Assembly: GCF_034651555.1 (NCBI RefSeq)
Contig: NZ_JAYEEQ010000022.1
Coordinates: 1 to 51,220 of the forward strand
DNA from: Aurantibrevibacter litoralis
GTDB lineage: Bacteria; Bacteroidota; Bacteroidia; Flavobacteriales; Flavobacteriaceae
Reading direction: 5' to 3'
Length of the DNA: 51,220 nt
Shown: positions 26,270 through 34,143 of the stretch, piece by piece
Position numbering within the stretch: the first letter of the stretch is position 1
Layout of the letters: each line of letters starts with the position of its first letter
Translations under genes and position numbers: made by a program
Notes under the pieces: model-generated
The model's database searches: none
What the model was told of the DNA's origin: nothing
What the model saw: only the letters and a program-made list of their open reading frames with translations

Positions 26270-26938
26270 TTATAAAAAACCTCGATTTTTTGCCTCGTGG
26301 ATGAGGGCTTGGTCACTTTGTTTTTCTACCCCAAAAAGCACTTTAAGTTGGCGTTTTCTGTTTTCTATACCCGCTAGTGACAGGGAAACTACGCCCAACA
26401 TGTCTTTCGTACGCGAGCCTATGGAAAGGTTATAAAGTATTTTTTTGTCATTTTCATCCAGTAAAACATCGTTCGCCATTTTTTTTCTAATGGCACTGAG
26501 TGCTTTTTGAGTGTAATAGGGAGGAGAAACTAGAATGGTTTTTACCATAGTAACCAATGTCATTTCATCTACTTCGGATTTTACCATGTACCCATCCGGG
26601 TTTACCCTGCTGAGGATGCTATTGATACGATAATTGTCGCTAAAGGAAGAAAGGTACACAATTTTGGAATCGGGAACCAGTTGCCGTGCAATAACGCCCA
26701 AGTCTTCGCCATTCCTAAAATCTCCCTCTTCGTTATTGGAAAGATTTACATCCAGCAAAATAATGTCATAGCGAAGATTGTTGATGGAGTGCTCTATTTT
26801 TTTTAACCCCAGTTTTAGGCTATTGGCGGTATCCATACGCACCATAAAGCCATCAAACTTTGCTTCTTCTAATATATATTTATACCCTATCATGGTCATT
26901 TCATGATCATCAACCGCTAAAATCTTCACCAATTTCAT
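26270..26938 (-). CDS. NarL/LuxR-type response regulator
   Basis: The 222-residue protein has an N-terminal receiver domain: acidic pair Asp10-Asp11, the phospho-acceptor Asp63 in DIILLDVNLS, Ser97/98 and the conserved Lys120 in GYMVKSE. The C-terminal part has an unusual LuxR-like HTH (LDENDKKILYNLSIGSRTKDMLGVVSLSLAGIENRKRQLKVLF) that differs from the common GxSNKEIA pattern. It begins 32 bases after the sensor kinase stop in the same direction, so kinase and regulator form a pair. ATG at 26938 chosen over the in-frame Met at 26944. It may bind the CCTTA boxes nearby, which is inference. Confidence 0.9.
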   Translation of the reverse strand: MKLVKILAVDDHEMTMIGYKYILEEAKFDGFMVRMDTANSLKLGLKKIEHSINNLRYDIILLDVNLSNNEEGDFRNGEDLGVIARQLVPDSKIVYLSSFSDNYRINSILSRVNPDGYMVKSEVDEMTLVTMVKTILVSPPYYTQKALSAIRKKMANDVLLDENDKKILYNLSIGSRTKDMLGVVSLSLAGIENRKRQLKVLFGVEKQSDQALIHEAKNRGFL

Positions 26939-26970
26939 AAACAATGCATTTTAATGAGCGTTCTATCAGA

Positions 26971-29097
26971 TTATATGTTTTGTAGGCTATGCATCGGGAT
27001 TGCTTTTGCGGTGGGAATTACAAAATTCTCCACAGGAATTTCCAAATGAATGATGGTGCCTTGACCTAGTGCGCTGTTTATATGCCAGCTTCCGCCCATT
27101 TTTTTTATTCTTGAACTTATATTTTTCATACCTATCCCTCTTTTGGCGCGTGCCACATCAAAACCTCTTCCGTCATCGGCTATGGTCACATACAATATGC
27201 TCGTTCGTACGTAAAAACTAATACTGATGTTTTTTGCCCGGGCATACTTCACGCAATTTTGTAACGCCTCTTGTACAATGCGATACAGGTTAATTTTAAT
27301 AGCACCCTTTAATTGATCCCAATCTACTTCGGTATCGTATTCAAAATCAGTTTTAAGGTGGTTCGCTTCGGAAACCGAATCTAACAACGCCTCTATAGAT
27401 ACAATAAAGTTACGCAATTTTTGTAAAGAAGCGGCATGTAACTCATGAGAAATGGTACGAATTTCTTCTTCTAATTGTTGCGATTTCTTGATGAGTGCGG
27501 CTCGTTTTTCAATAGATGCTGCATCGGTCTTGTTGTTTAAACCGCTTAACATAAGGCGGATACCTAACATCTGACTTAAAATATTATCGTGTAATTCTTC
27601 AGAAACACGCTGCTGTTCTATATGTTTTCCTTCTTCCAATTTCCCTTTTTGCGCCAGCATCAATTCAAAAATTTCTTCATTAGTTTCTTGTTGCTGGCGC
27701 TGAAATTGAAGCTTTAGGTTCCTGCGCCGCTGATCGATGATGACAACGAAGGCTACGGAAAGGAGCATAGATCCTATAGCAATCCAGGACCAAAGTTCGC
27801 GCTGTTTTGCTAAGAGTTGGTTGTTTTGCAACACCTCGTCGGTTTCAAAAGAAATACGCGCAAATTTATCGCGTACCCGGCGCTCTTCTTGCTGCAAACT
27901 GTCGTCTAAGGCCATGTATTCCTGCACATAGGCATACATATTTTTGGGATCTAAATGCGGAAATAGCTTTAAGGTTTGCAACAAACGCTTGTTGTTGTTG
28001 CTCTCTAGTGCGGCTTTCTTAGCCTCTTGGGCATGGTATAGCCCGGAAACCGTATCCTTTTCTTCCAAAAAGTATGTGGCCATGTTATAATGGGTACGGG
28101 CAATGCCCGGGATATCACCTATACTGTCTTGCCATTGCACGGCACGGCTAAAAAGTGTGGATGCTTCTGCGGATTGGTTTTGTTTAAACGAACTGTACGC
28201 CAAATTGTTTAAGGCCCTGCCGTAAAGTAAAGGCTCGGTTTCCGGTAGGCTTATATCAGACAATACCTCTTTAAAGTAGGGTATGGCCTTGGCATGATCC
28301 CCACTTTCTTGATATACGAGACCTATATTGTTCGTAGTAACCTGTACTAAATTTTGGCGATCTTTTAACTTAGCAAGGTATTCCAAAGCGGTATTGAAAT
28401 AATCTAATGCCCTTGTATTTTCCTTAAGTTCGATAGTTATAAGCCCCAAATTATTGTAGCATTTGTACAATTGTAAATACTCACTAATAGGCTTCAATAT
28501 TTCAATAGCTCGGATGGTCGTAATTTCACTGCCGGTATAATCTTTAATATCGGCTTGCACAATGGCCATATTAAAAAGCATGGTACCTGAATATTTCTGT
28601 TCCCCTAAAGCACTATAGATTTTTTGGGCTTGGGTAAAATGGGCATAGGCACTGTCCTGCTGGGCCTTATTTCTAAAAAATTGGGCCAAATCCCAATGCG
28701 CTTCAGCCATACGGGTAGAATCGCCCATATCTAGTGCCAACTGTAAGGTTTCTTTATTGGTTTTTCGAAACTGCGCCGAATCGTTTAAGTCTAAATACAG
28801 CAAGGAAATTTGAGATAGTCCTTCGATCTTGGCGGAATCGTTGGTATATTTTTGTATAGTGGCAAGCGATTTTTGCAGCAGTTGTGCCTTGGTTGCTGTC
28901 GGCGTTGTCGCCTCTTTAGCCTGAGCCACCCAAAAAGTTACACTATCGTTTTGTGCAGCATTTTGTACTGCTGTACTTGCTTTAGGTTGATTGAGATTGC
29001 AGCTACCAAACCATAATAATAGAATACATACTATAAGCCACAACAAACCGGTAGGTCGTAATTTTAGAAGCACTATTCTAACAAATACTGTGCGCAT
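26971..29097 (-). CDS. TPR-containing sensor histidine kinase (NarX/HisKA_3 type)
   Basis: The 708-residue kinase has an N-terminal hydrophobic segment (GLLWLIVCILLLWFGSC) that is a signal anchor or lipoprotein signal, then about 350 residues of TPR repeats (for example ALDYFNTALEYLAKLKDRQNLVQVTTNNIGLVYQ). A transmembrane helix (WIAIGSMLLSVAFVVII) follows near 431-447, then the HisKA_3 helix EQQRVSEELHDNILSQMLG with His503. The HATPase part has an N box (VQEALQNCVKYARAK) and DDGRGFD plus GIGMKNISSRIKKMGG. The TPR sensor is presumably periplasmic and could sense peptides or proteins. It forms a pair with the regulator downstream. The frame starts with TTG at 29118; ATG at 29097 is preferred. 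Confidence 0.92.
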   Translation of the reverse strand: MRTVFVRIVLLKLRPTGLLWLIVCILLLWFGSCNLNQPKASTAVQNAAQNDSVTFWVAQAKEATTPTATKAQLLQKSLATIQKYTNDSAKIEGLSQISLLYLDLNDSAQFRKTNKETLQLALDMGDSTRMAEAHWDLAQFFRNKAQQDSAYAHFTQAQKIYSALGEQKYSGTMLFNMAIVQADIKDYTGSEITTIRAIEILKPISEYLQLYKCYNNLGLITIELKENTRALDYFNTALEYLAKLKDRQNLVQVTTNNIGLVYQESGDHAKAIPYFKEVLSDISLPETEPLLYGRALNNLAYSSFKQNQSAEASTLFSRAVQWQDSIGDIPGIARTHYNMATYFLEEKDTVSGLYHAQEAKKAALESNNNKRLLQTLKLFPHLDPKNMYAYVQEYMALDDSLQQEERRVRDKFARISFETDEVLQNNQLLAKQRELWSWIAIGSMLLSVAFVVIIDQRRRNLKLQFQRQQQETNEEIFELMLAQKGKLEEGKHIEQQRVSEELHDNILSQMLGIRLMLSGLNNKTDAASIEKRAALIKKSQQLEEEIRTISHELHAASLQKLRNFIVSIEALLDSVSEANHLKTDFEYDTEVDWDQLKGAIKINLYRIVQEALQNCVKYARAKNISISFYVRTSILYVTIADDGRGFDVARAKRGIGMKNISSRIKKMGGSWHINSALGQGTIIHLEIPVENFVIPTAKAIPMHSLQNI

Positions 29098-29323
29098 CAG
29101 GGTTTCTTGGTTTTCCAATATTACTAAATTACGAATACTATAATTTGATGCTTTCCGTAAAAAAACTACATCCTATCAAATATAACGAAAAAAGTATGGC
29201 ATTTATTAGTGCTGTATGCAGAAGTTTATCACTGGTGCCAATTGGGGTTGTCCATGGGAAGTTTCGAGTAATTCTGTTAAAAGCAACCCCGCAAAATGAC
29301 TTAGAAATACGCTTGGTGGTTCC

Positions 29324-29357
29324 GTATAAAAAAAGCCCCAACGGGCTTTTTTTATAC
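29324..29357. terminator. Strong symmetrical terminator
   Basis: GTATAAAAAAAGCCC (29324-29338) pairs perfectly with GGGCTTTTTTTATAC (29343-29357) around a CAAC loop, so it works in both directions. On the minus strand it follows the small peptide gene by 19 bases and separates it from the sensor kinase. Confidence 0.92.
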
Positions 29358-29376
29358 GACTTATGATGATGTTCTA

Positions 29377-29544
29377 CTAGGTATCGCCTCTCCCGGAAGT
29401 TTTATTAACCCCACCATCCGTGGCTACCGCTTGGTCTATATTTTGAAATTGATTTTGGGTGTTTTTGTCGGCACTATCGCTGTTAAAAGAAACCGCACCG
29501 AGGGCAAAAAGTGCTACTGCCAAAATACTCATTAATTTTTTCAT
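29377..29544 (-). CDS. Small secreted peptide, 55 residues
   Basis: A short frame starts at ATG 29544 (MKKLMSILAVALFALGAVSF) and ends at the TAG at 29377-29379. The first 20 residues are a clear signal peptide, and the mature part is a short polar tail with NTQNQFQNIDQ and ending NKTSGRGDT. The perfect terminator right after the stop and a normal promoter-sized gap upstream support a real gene. I do not recognise a named family. It lies between a LytTR gene and a TPR sensor kinase, so a role as an exported signal or envelope peptide is possible; this is inference. Confidence 0.7.
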   Translation of the reverse strand: MKKLMSILAVALFALGAVSFNSDSADKNTQNQFQNIDQAVATDGGVNKTSGRGDT

Positions 29545-29683
29545 GTGTTTTCGTTTTTAGAATGTTTGTAATTAATTATGTTGTAAAACTAATTAGACCC
29601 TATCTAAAAAACAGGCAGGTAAAATTTCTACGAGTAAACACCTTATTTCTGTGAGTATCCGCACCTTTTATAAGAGAATTCTG

Positions 29684-30415
29684 TCAATTTAGAATCCCAA
29701 TGCTGTTTTTGGCTAAGTGCTCTTTGAGACCCTCCACATTCGATTTATAGGATTTTGAAAAAGGCAATTGCAGCTTACTTCCTTTAAGCGCACAAACGGC
29801 CTTGCCATAGTTGACCCTGTCAATATAATCCACGTTCAAAATATAGCTTTGGTGTACGCGCACAAAATTTTTGGGAAGCTGATCTTCAAAACTTTTTAAG
29901 GTTTTGTAGGCGCTAACCACACGGCCATCGCGCATAAAAAAGTCGGTAGCATTGTTATCGGCCTTCAGGTACAGAATTTCCTCGGTACTGAGGTACTGAA
30001 AATCTTGATAGGATTTTAAACACAGCCGTGGTGCTAGTTGTTCTTTGGGGAAGCGTTTTTTTAGACTAAGTAGGGTTTTTCGGATGCCTAATTCGGCAAA
30101 TGGGAGTACCCAATAATCAAAAAAATGATGCTTAATAGCCTCAAAGGCGTATTGGTCCGATGTGGCAACCGCAATGAAAATAGGGAGCGTGGCGGTATAT
30201 TGGTGCAATTCGGTGACCATCTGAAAACATTCTGCTGCATTTTTGCTAAGGTGCATAAAAACGATATCGGGGTTGGTCTTTAAAATATGGTTTAGCCCAT
30301 CCTGATTTCCGTAAGTGGCACCGGTAAGGCAAAAATCGTCGTATTCTTCCAAAAAATGCTGTAGCTGCAATGTGGAAGTGGCATTCGGATCAATAATGGT
30401 GTAGCGGTAGTCCAT
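29684..30415 (-). CDS. LytTR-family regulator with degenerate receiver domain
   Basis: The 243-residue protein has a CheY-like N-terminal fold and a clear LytTR DNA-binding domain (LCLKSYQDFQYLSTEEILYLKADNNATDFFMRDG to FVRVHQSYILNVDYIDRV). The receiver lacks the expected phospho-acceptor: the Asp position in DIVFMHLS is His55. The conserved Lys before Pro is Leu105 (DYWVLPF). It should therefore act without phosphorylation or be controlled by something else. Its promoter carries the CCTTA box pair. It is upstream of the small peptide gene with about 140 bases between. Confidence 0.9.
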   Translation of the reverse strand: MDYRYTIIDPNATSTLQLQHFLEEYDDFCLTGATYGNQDGLNHILKTNPDIVFMHLSKNAAECFQMVTELHQYTATLPIFIAVATSDQYAFEAIKHHFFDYWVLPFAELGIRKTLLSLKKRFPKEQLAPRLCLKSYQDFQYLSTEEILYLKADNNATDFFMRDGRVVSAYKTLKSFEDQLPKNFVRVHQSYILNVDYIDRVNYGKAVCALKGSKLQLPFSKSYKSNVEGLKEHLAKNSIGILN

Positions 30416-30431
30416 GGCGTAAATTTTAGCG

Positions 30432-30438
30432 CAAATTA
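30432..30438 (-). promoter_or_regulatory. -7-like promoter element of the LytTR gene
   Basis: TAATTTG on the minus strand is a near match to TAnnTTTG with one base fewer. A TTGG lies about 19 bases upstream, near the -33 position. The start codon is 17 bases downstream. Confidence 0.45.
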
Positions 30439-30470
30439 GTGATCCTAAACCAATTGCGATTACACAAAAA

Positions 30471-30487
30471 CCTTAGAAAAACTAAGG
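30471..30487. promoter_or_regulatory. CCTTA-N7-TAAGG box 2 (candidate operator)
   Basis: CCTTAG-AAAAA-CTAAGG is identical to box 1 at 26188-26204. On the minus strand it ends exactly 32 bases before the LytTR -7 element. Flanking bases (GATTACA before, GGTTT and GATWTT after) are also shared with box 1. Confidence 0.62.
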
Positions 30488-30572
30488 TTTTGATTTTACG
30501 CTGCGTTGTAAAGCCTTAAAATGAAGAAAAATTCGGTTTAAAATGCGTTTGGAAAATATATTCTCAGAAAAT

Positions 30573-30589
30573 CCTTACAAAATATAAGG
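30573..30589. promoter_or_regulatory. CCTTA-N7-TAAGG box 3 (candidate operator)
   Basis: CCTTA (30573-30577) and TAAGG (30585-30589) are separated by seven bases, the same half sites and spacing as boxes 1 and 2, with a further A-T pair outside. Its centre is 102 bp from that of box 2. Confidence 0.5.
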
Positions 30590-30657
30590 ATATGCTAAAG
30601 AAAGGATGTGGGTTGTGAGTGGCGCTTACTGAGTTGCACTTGCCAAAGTCATGAGTA

Positions 30658-31065
30658 TTACGAAGGCAAGGTTGCTTCGCGAAATACGGCTTTTATTTCT
30701 TCCGAAATTCGAAGTGGTTTTAAGGTTTCTGCGTGTAGCAGGCACCATTGGGTTTCGGACCGCACTAAAAGTTGTTGCGTATTTTCCAGGAACATTTCTA
30801 CGACCCGGACGGTAGTTGCGCCCCGTGCACCACGGATATAGGTGTTTATAACAATGACGTCATGTAATTTAGCCGCACTTTTGTAGGTAATATTATGATT
30901 GAGAACTACCCAAACTACATCTTCTTGCATGGCTACAGGCGCCTTATGCATCCAATGTTCTTTAGAAATATCTTGAATCCACTGTACATACCGTACATTG
31001 TTTACGTGATTAAGATCGTCTAAATCGTCATTCGTTACGGTAATTATTTTAGAAAAAGGAATCAT
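30658..31065 (-). CDS. Acyl-CoA thioesterase (hot-dog fold)
   Basis: The 135-residue protein has a single hot-dog domain of the YbgC/FadM 4-hydroxybenzoyl-CoA thioesterase type. The typical DDLNHVNNVRYVQWIQD motif lies near 15-31, and ITYKSAAKLHDVIVINTYI is the next strand pair. These enzymes hydrolyse acyl-CoA thioesters in the cytosol; chain-length preference cannot be read. The start ATG at 31065 fits the fold. A structured inverted repeat lies between it and the glutaminyl cyclase gene upstream. Confidence 0.88.
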   Translation of the reverse strand: MIPFSKIITVTNDDLDDLNHVNNVRYVQWIQDISKEHWMHKAPVAMQEDVVWVVLNHNITYKSAAKLHDVIVINTYIRGARGATTVRVVEMFLENTQQLLVRSETQWCLLHAETLKPLRISEEIKAVFREATLPS

Positions 31066-31105
31066 AAACCTATTCAGATTATACTCTTGGGATGTCGCAG
31101 TTCTT

Positions 31106-31158
31106 TACAGCTATAGGAAGTGGCATCCACATTTGGAAGATTTGCCCCCATAGCTGTA
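31106..31158. repeat. Structured intercistronic inverted repeat
   Basis: TACAGCTAT (31106-31114) pairs with ATAGCTGTA (31150-31158), and an inner GTGG-CAT-CCAC hairpin lies between, giving a branched 53-base element. It sits between two minus-strand genes, after the glutaminyl cyclase stop. No T run follows on the minus strand. Confidence 0.55.
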
Positions 31159-31161
31159 TGT

Positions 31162-32205
31162 TTATTTCTTTTTGATGTGTACTTCAAATAGCTTGTCCCA
31201 GTTTTTACCCGTGACAAAAAAGGTCTTTCGCTCCGGATGGTAGGCTACCCCATTAAGGACATCTAAGGCATCGTGCTGTGTTACTTTTTCTTTTAATCCC
31301 CCGAAATTAATAACTCCCTCTATGGCACCTGTGGTAGCATTAATAATCATCATACTTTCCTTTTGGTATACATTGGCATATATTTTTCCATCGACATACT
31401 CCAATTCATTGGCCTTATTAAAGATAGATTTGTCTGTAACAATTTCGATATGATCTTCTTCAATAAGCGTATCGGGATTCAGAATCCAAATTTTTTCAGT
31501 GCCATCGCTTTTATATATTTTGGTACCATCATTGCACAAACCCCAACCTTCTTTGCTCTCCCCGTAACTGAATTGATCTATTTTTTCAAAATGTGCCACA
31601 TCGTACACAAAACCAATATTGCTTTGCCAAGTAAGTTGGATTATTTTTTGGTTTAATACGGTGATGCCTTCACCAAAATAACTTGCGTCCAAATTGATTT
31701 GTTGAAGCACCTCACCGGTCTTAAAATTGACTTTTCGCAACGATGATTTTCCCTTTTGTCCTGTGCTTTCGTAAAGGGTGTCTTTATAAAACTCCAGTCC
31801 TTGGGTATAGGCGTTTATGTCGTGCGGATATTCATTTATAATTTCGTAGGTATAAATTTCCGGCGGATTGGGAGCCAAGATTTTTATCTTTTTTGAAACT
31901 TCAACGCTACTACCTTCAAATTCAATTTTCGCTGTAAGGGTTTTATTGCCCAGTTTTTTAATATCGAGCGGATACTTTTCGTTTTGCGCTTGTAATACCT
32001 TAGCGTCTATAGTGTAGGTGACTTTTTCGATCACTTTATTTTTTTTATTGCCTATGGTAAGCGTAATAGCCTCATTTTGTTGAAACTCGCTTTTATTGCC
32101 TTGGGTTTGTATCACAAAAAGTTGTTCCCCTTTGGTACCACTACCGCAGGAAACTAGGAGGGCAGTGAATAGGATAAAAAGCAAAAATTGAATAGTGTGC
32201 CGCAT
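31162..32205 (-). CDS. Glutaminyl-peptide cyclotransferase (plant-type) lipoprotein
   Basis: The enzyme turns N-terminal Gln of peptides or proteins into pyroglutamate. The 347-residue lipoprotein (LLVSC, Cys20) has about 90 residues of beta-rich Ig-like sequence, then the five-bladed propeller of plant/bacterial-type glutaminyl cyclase: EYPHDINAYTQGLEFYKDTLYESTGQKGKSSLRKV, FGEGITVLNQKIIQLTWQ, SYGESKEGWGLCNDGTKIYKSDGT and ELEYVDGKIYANVYQ. The TQGLE, EGWGL and LTW motifs are diagnostic. It acts at the cell surface, perhaps on secreted proteins with N-terminal Gln. Confidence 0.9.
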   Translation of the reverse strand: MRHTIQFLLFILFTALLVSCGSGTKGEQLFVIQTQGNKSEFQQNEAITLTIGNKKNKVIEKVTYTIDAKVLQAQNEKYPLDIKKLGNKTLTAKIEFEGSSVEVSKKIKILAPNPPEIYTYEIINEYPHDINAYTQGLEFYKDTLYESTGQKGKSSLRKVNFKTGEVLQQINLDASYFGEGITVLNQKIIQLTWQSNIGFVYDVAHFEKIDQFSYGESKEGWGLCNDGTKIYKSDGTEKIWILNPDTLIEEDHIEIVTDKSIFNKANELEYVDGKIYANVYQKESMMIINATTGAIEGVINFGGLKEKVTQHDALDVLNGVAYHPERKTFFVTGKNWDKLFEVHIKKK

Positions 32206-32280
32206 AAAACTTTCATTTTAGGGGCAAGGTATTTAATTAAATTAAGATTTTAAAACGATTGTGTCAAATTTAAAAGTTTG

Positions 32281-32288
32281 TATATTTG
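32281..32288 (+). promoter_or_regulatory. -7 promoter element of the SRP RNA
   Basis: TATATTTG is an exact TAnnTTTG match and its end is five bases before the first paired base of the RNA, the right distance for transcription to start at about 32293. Confidence 0.7.
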
Positions 32289-32292
32289 CCCC

Positions 32293-32386
32293 GGCAAGTC
32301 CTACACGACCAGCTCCTGCAAAATCCCCCAGGGTGGGAACGCAGCAAGGGTATGCGGTTGTAGCGGTGCGATGTAGGTAGCTTGCC
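32293..32386 (+). ncRNA. ffs: Signal recognition particle RNA (4.5S type)
   Basis: The terminal stem GGCAAG (from 32293) pairs with CTTGCC (ending 32386), and CCTACA pairs with TGTAGG further in. The apical part holds the conserved SRP domain IV internal loops, with GGGAACGCAGCAAGGGTA around 32335-32352. The size (94 bases) is normal for the short bacterial form that binds Ffh. A run of seven T directly follows the closing stem and should act as terminator, and a -7 element lies directly before. Confidence 0.93.
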
Positions 32387-32570
32387 ATTTTTTTATCCTT
32401 CGAGATTTTCCAGCAATCTGATTACTTTTAAGGGTTGATTTTTATCTTCCGAACTGCATTTCGTGTTATTCTTTGTTTATTTGCATTCCAAAGCCCGTTC
32501 TCGCTTTTGGTGAGGCACTATGTGGCAGATTCGCATCCAAAAAATTAACGTTTATACCTATTATAAGGAT

Positions 32571-33380
32571 ATGCAACAAAAAGTAATATTAATCACCGGA
32601 GGCACTTCCGGGATTGGCAAGTCGATAGGAATTCACTTAAAATCTGAAGGACATCGGGTATATGGCACCACGCGAAGTTTGGCTAAAAACGCCCAGTTTG
32701 ATTTGTTTCCCATCTTGGAAATGAATGTAACTGATACAGAAAGTATTTCCCTGGCCGTGCAGTATATTTTGGAAAAAGAAGGACGATTAGACGTTTTGGT
32801 AAATAATGCCGGAATTGGCATTACCGGTGCTATAGAAGAAACACCGGAGGAAGAAATTACAAAGGCATTTGCCACCAATTTTATGGGACCCATACATATG
32901 ATGAAAGCTGTACTGCCTCAGATGCGAAAACAAAAGGACGGCTGTATTATAAACATCACATCTATTGCGGGATACATGGGCTTGCCTTATAGAGGCATTT
33001 ATTCGGCCACAAAAGGTGCTTTAGAATTGCTTACCGAAGCCATGCGGATGGAAGTCAAGCATTTTGGAGTGCACATAGCCAATGTAGCTCCCGGTGATTT
33101 TGCAACGAATATTGCTGCCGGCAGGTATCATACACCGGTAGGGCCACATTCACCCTACAAAGAGAGTTATGAAAAAACCTTGCTGGCCATGAATAGTGCT
33201 GTCACTCAAGGGATGGACCCCATTCATGTGGCCAAAAAGGTAGCGCAGATTATACGTGCCAAAAATCCAAAAATTCATTATGTTGTTGGCGCACCCTTAC
33301 AGCGTTTCTCCTTGGTATTAAAGAAGTTTCTACCCGATAAAATATATGAGAAACTACTTTTGAACCATTATAAGTTGTAA
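32571..33380 (+). CDS. Short-chain dehydrogenase/reductase (SDR)
   Basis: The 269-residue NAD(P)-dependent oxidoreductase has the cofactor motif GGTSGIG at 10-16, NNAG at 78-81, the catalytic Ser131 in NITS, and Tyr144/Lys148 in YSATK. Its C-terminal region (APGDFATNIAAGR and a Leu-rich end) is like that of classical SDRs acting on sterol- or retinol-like hydrophobic substrates, but the substrate is unknown. The open frame extends to 32520, but the ATG at 32571 places the Rossmann motif normally. It is about 50 bases upstream of the aldolase gene. Confidence 0.9.
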   Translation: MQQKVILITGGTSGIGKSIGIHLKSEGHRVYGTTRSLAKNAQFDLFPILEMNVTDTESISLAVQYILEKEGRLDVLVNNAGIGITGAIEETPEEEITKAFATNFMGPIHMMKAVLPQMRKQKDGCIINITSIAGYMGLPYRGIYSATKGALELLTEAMRMEVKHFGVHIANVAPGDFATNIAAGRYHTPVGPHSPYKESYEKTLLAMNSAVTQGMDPIHVAKKVAQIIRAKNPKIHYVVGAPLQRFSLVLKKFLPDKIYEKLLLNHYKL

Positions 33381-33432
33381 TTTTGAAATTTACAATCGGA
33401 ATTAAAATTTTACTAATATTAAATATAAAAAA

Positions 33433-34095
33433 ATGAAGTTTTTTATCGACACAGCCAATTTAGAACAAATTAAAGAAGCGCAGGAACTTGGTGTTTTAGA
33501 TGGTGTTACCACCAACCCCTCGCTTATGGCCAAAGAAGGCATTACGGGTAGAAACAATATTCTAAAGCATTATGTAGACATTTGCAATATTGTAGATGGT
33601 GATGTTTCTGCCGAGGTTATTGCCACTGATTTTAAAGCCATGGTAAAAGAAGGGGAAGAATTGGCCGAATTGCACGATCAAATCGTGGTTAAAGTACCTA
33701 TGATAAAAGACGGCATAAAGGCCATCAAATATTTTACAGACAAAGGCATACGCACCAATTGTACCTTAGTTTTTTCTTGTGGGCAGGCGTTATTGGCCGC
33801 TAAAGCCGGGGCTACTTATGTTTCCCCCTTTATTGGTAGATTAGATGATATTTCAACAGATGGTCTCAATCTCATTTCAGAAATACGCCATATTTACGAT
33901 AATTACGACTTTCAAACACAAATTCTTGCGGCATCTGTGCGCCACACCATGCATGTCATCGATTGCGCTAAATTAGGAGCCGATGTCATGACAGGTCCAC
34001 TTTCGGCCATCACCGGCTTGTTAAAGCATCCGTTAACCGATAGTGGCTTGGCTCAATTTCTTGCCGATTACCAAAAAGGAAATTATCAAAGGTAA
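33433..34095 (+). CDS. fsa: Transaldolase-like fructose-6-phosphate aldolase
   Basis: The 220-residue protein is a short transaldolase/FSA-type TIM barrel. It begins MKFFIDTANLEQIKEA and has DGVTTNPSLMAKEG near 23-36, the Schiff-base Lys87 in IVVKVPM, and the C-terminal CAKLGADVMTGPLSAITGLLKHPLTD. Members either transfer dihydroxyacetone units in the pentose phosphate pathway or split fructose 6-phosphate; sequence alone does not settle which. In many Bacteroidota this short form serves as the transaldolase. A terminator follows at once. Confidence 0.88.
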   Translation: MKFFIDTANLEQIKEAQELGVLDGVTTNPSLMAKEGITGRNNILKHYVDICNIVDGDVSAEVIATDFKAMVKEGEELAELHDQIVVKVPMIKDGIKAIKYFTDKGIRTNCTLVFSCGQALLAAKAGATYVSPFIGRLDDISTDGLNLISEIRHIYDNYDFQTQILAASVRHTMHVIDCAKLGADVMTGPLSAITGLLKHPLTDSGLAQFLADYQKGNYQR

Positions 34096-34110
34096 GATCA
34101 CAAATTAATT

Positions 34111-34142
34111 ATCCCGAAAACCACAATTTTCGGGATTTTTTT
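34111..34142. terminator. Bidirectional terminator between convergent genes
   Basis: ATCCCGAAAA (34111-34120) pairs with TTTTCGGGAT (34127-34136) around a six-base loop, followed by T7. It serves fsa on the plus strand and, since A/T flank both sides, may also serve the convergent gene at 34144. Confidence 0.85.
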
Positions 34143-34143
34143 G

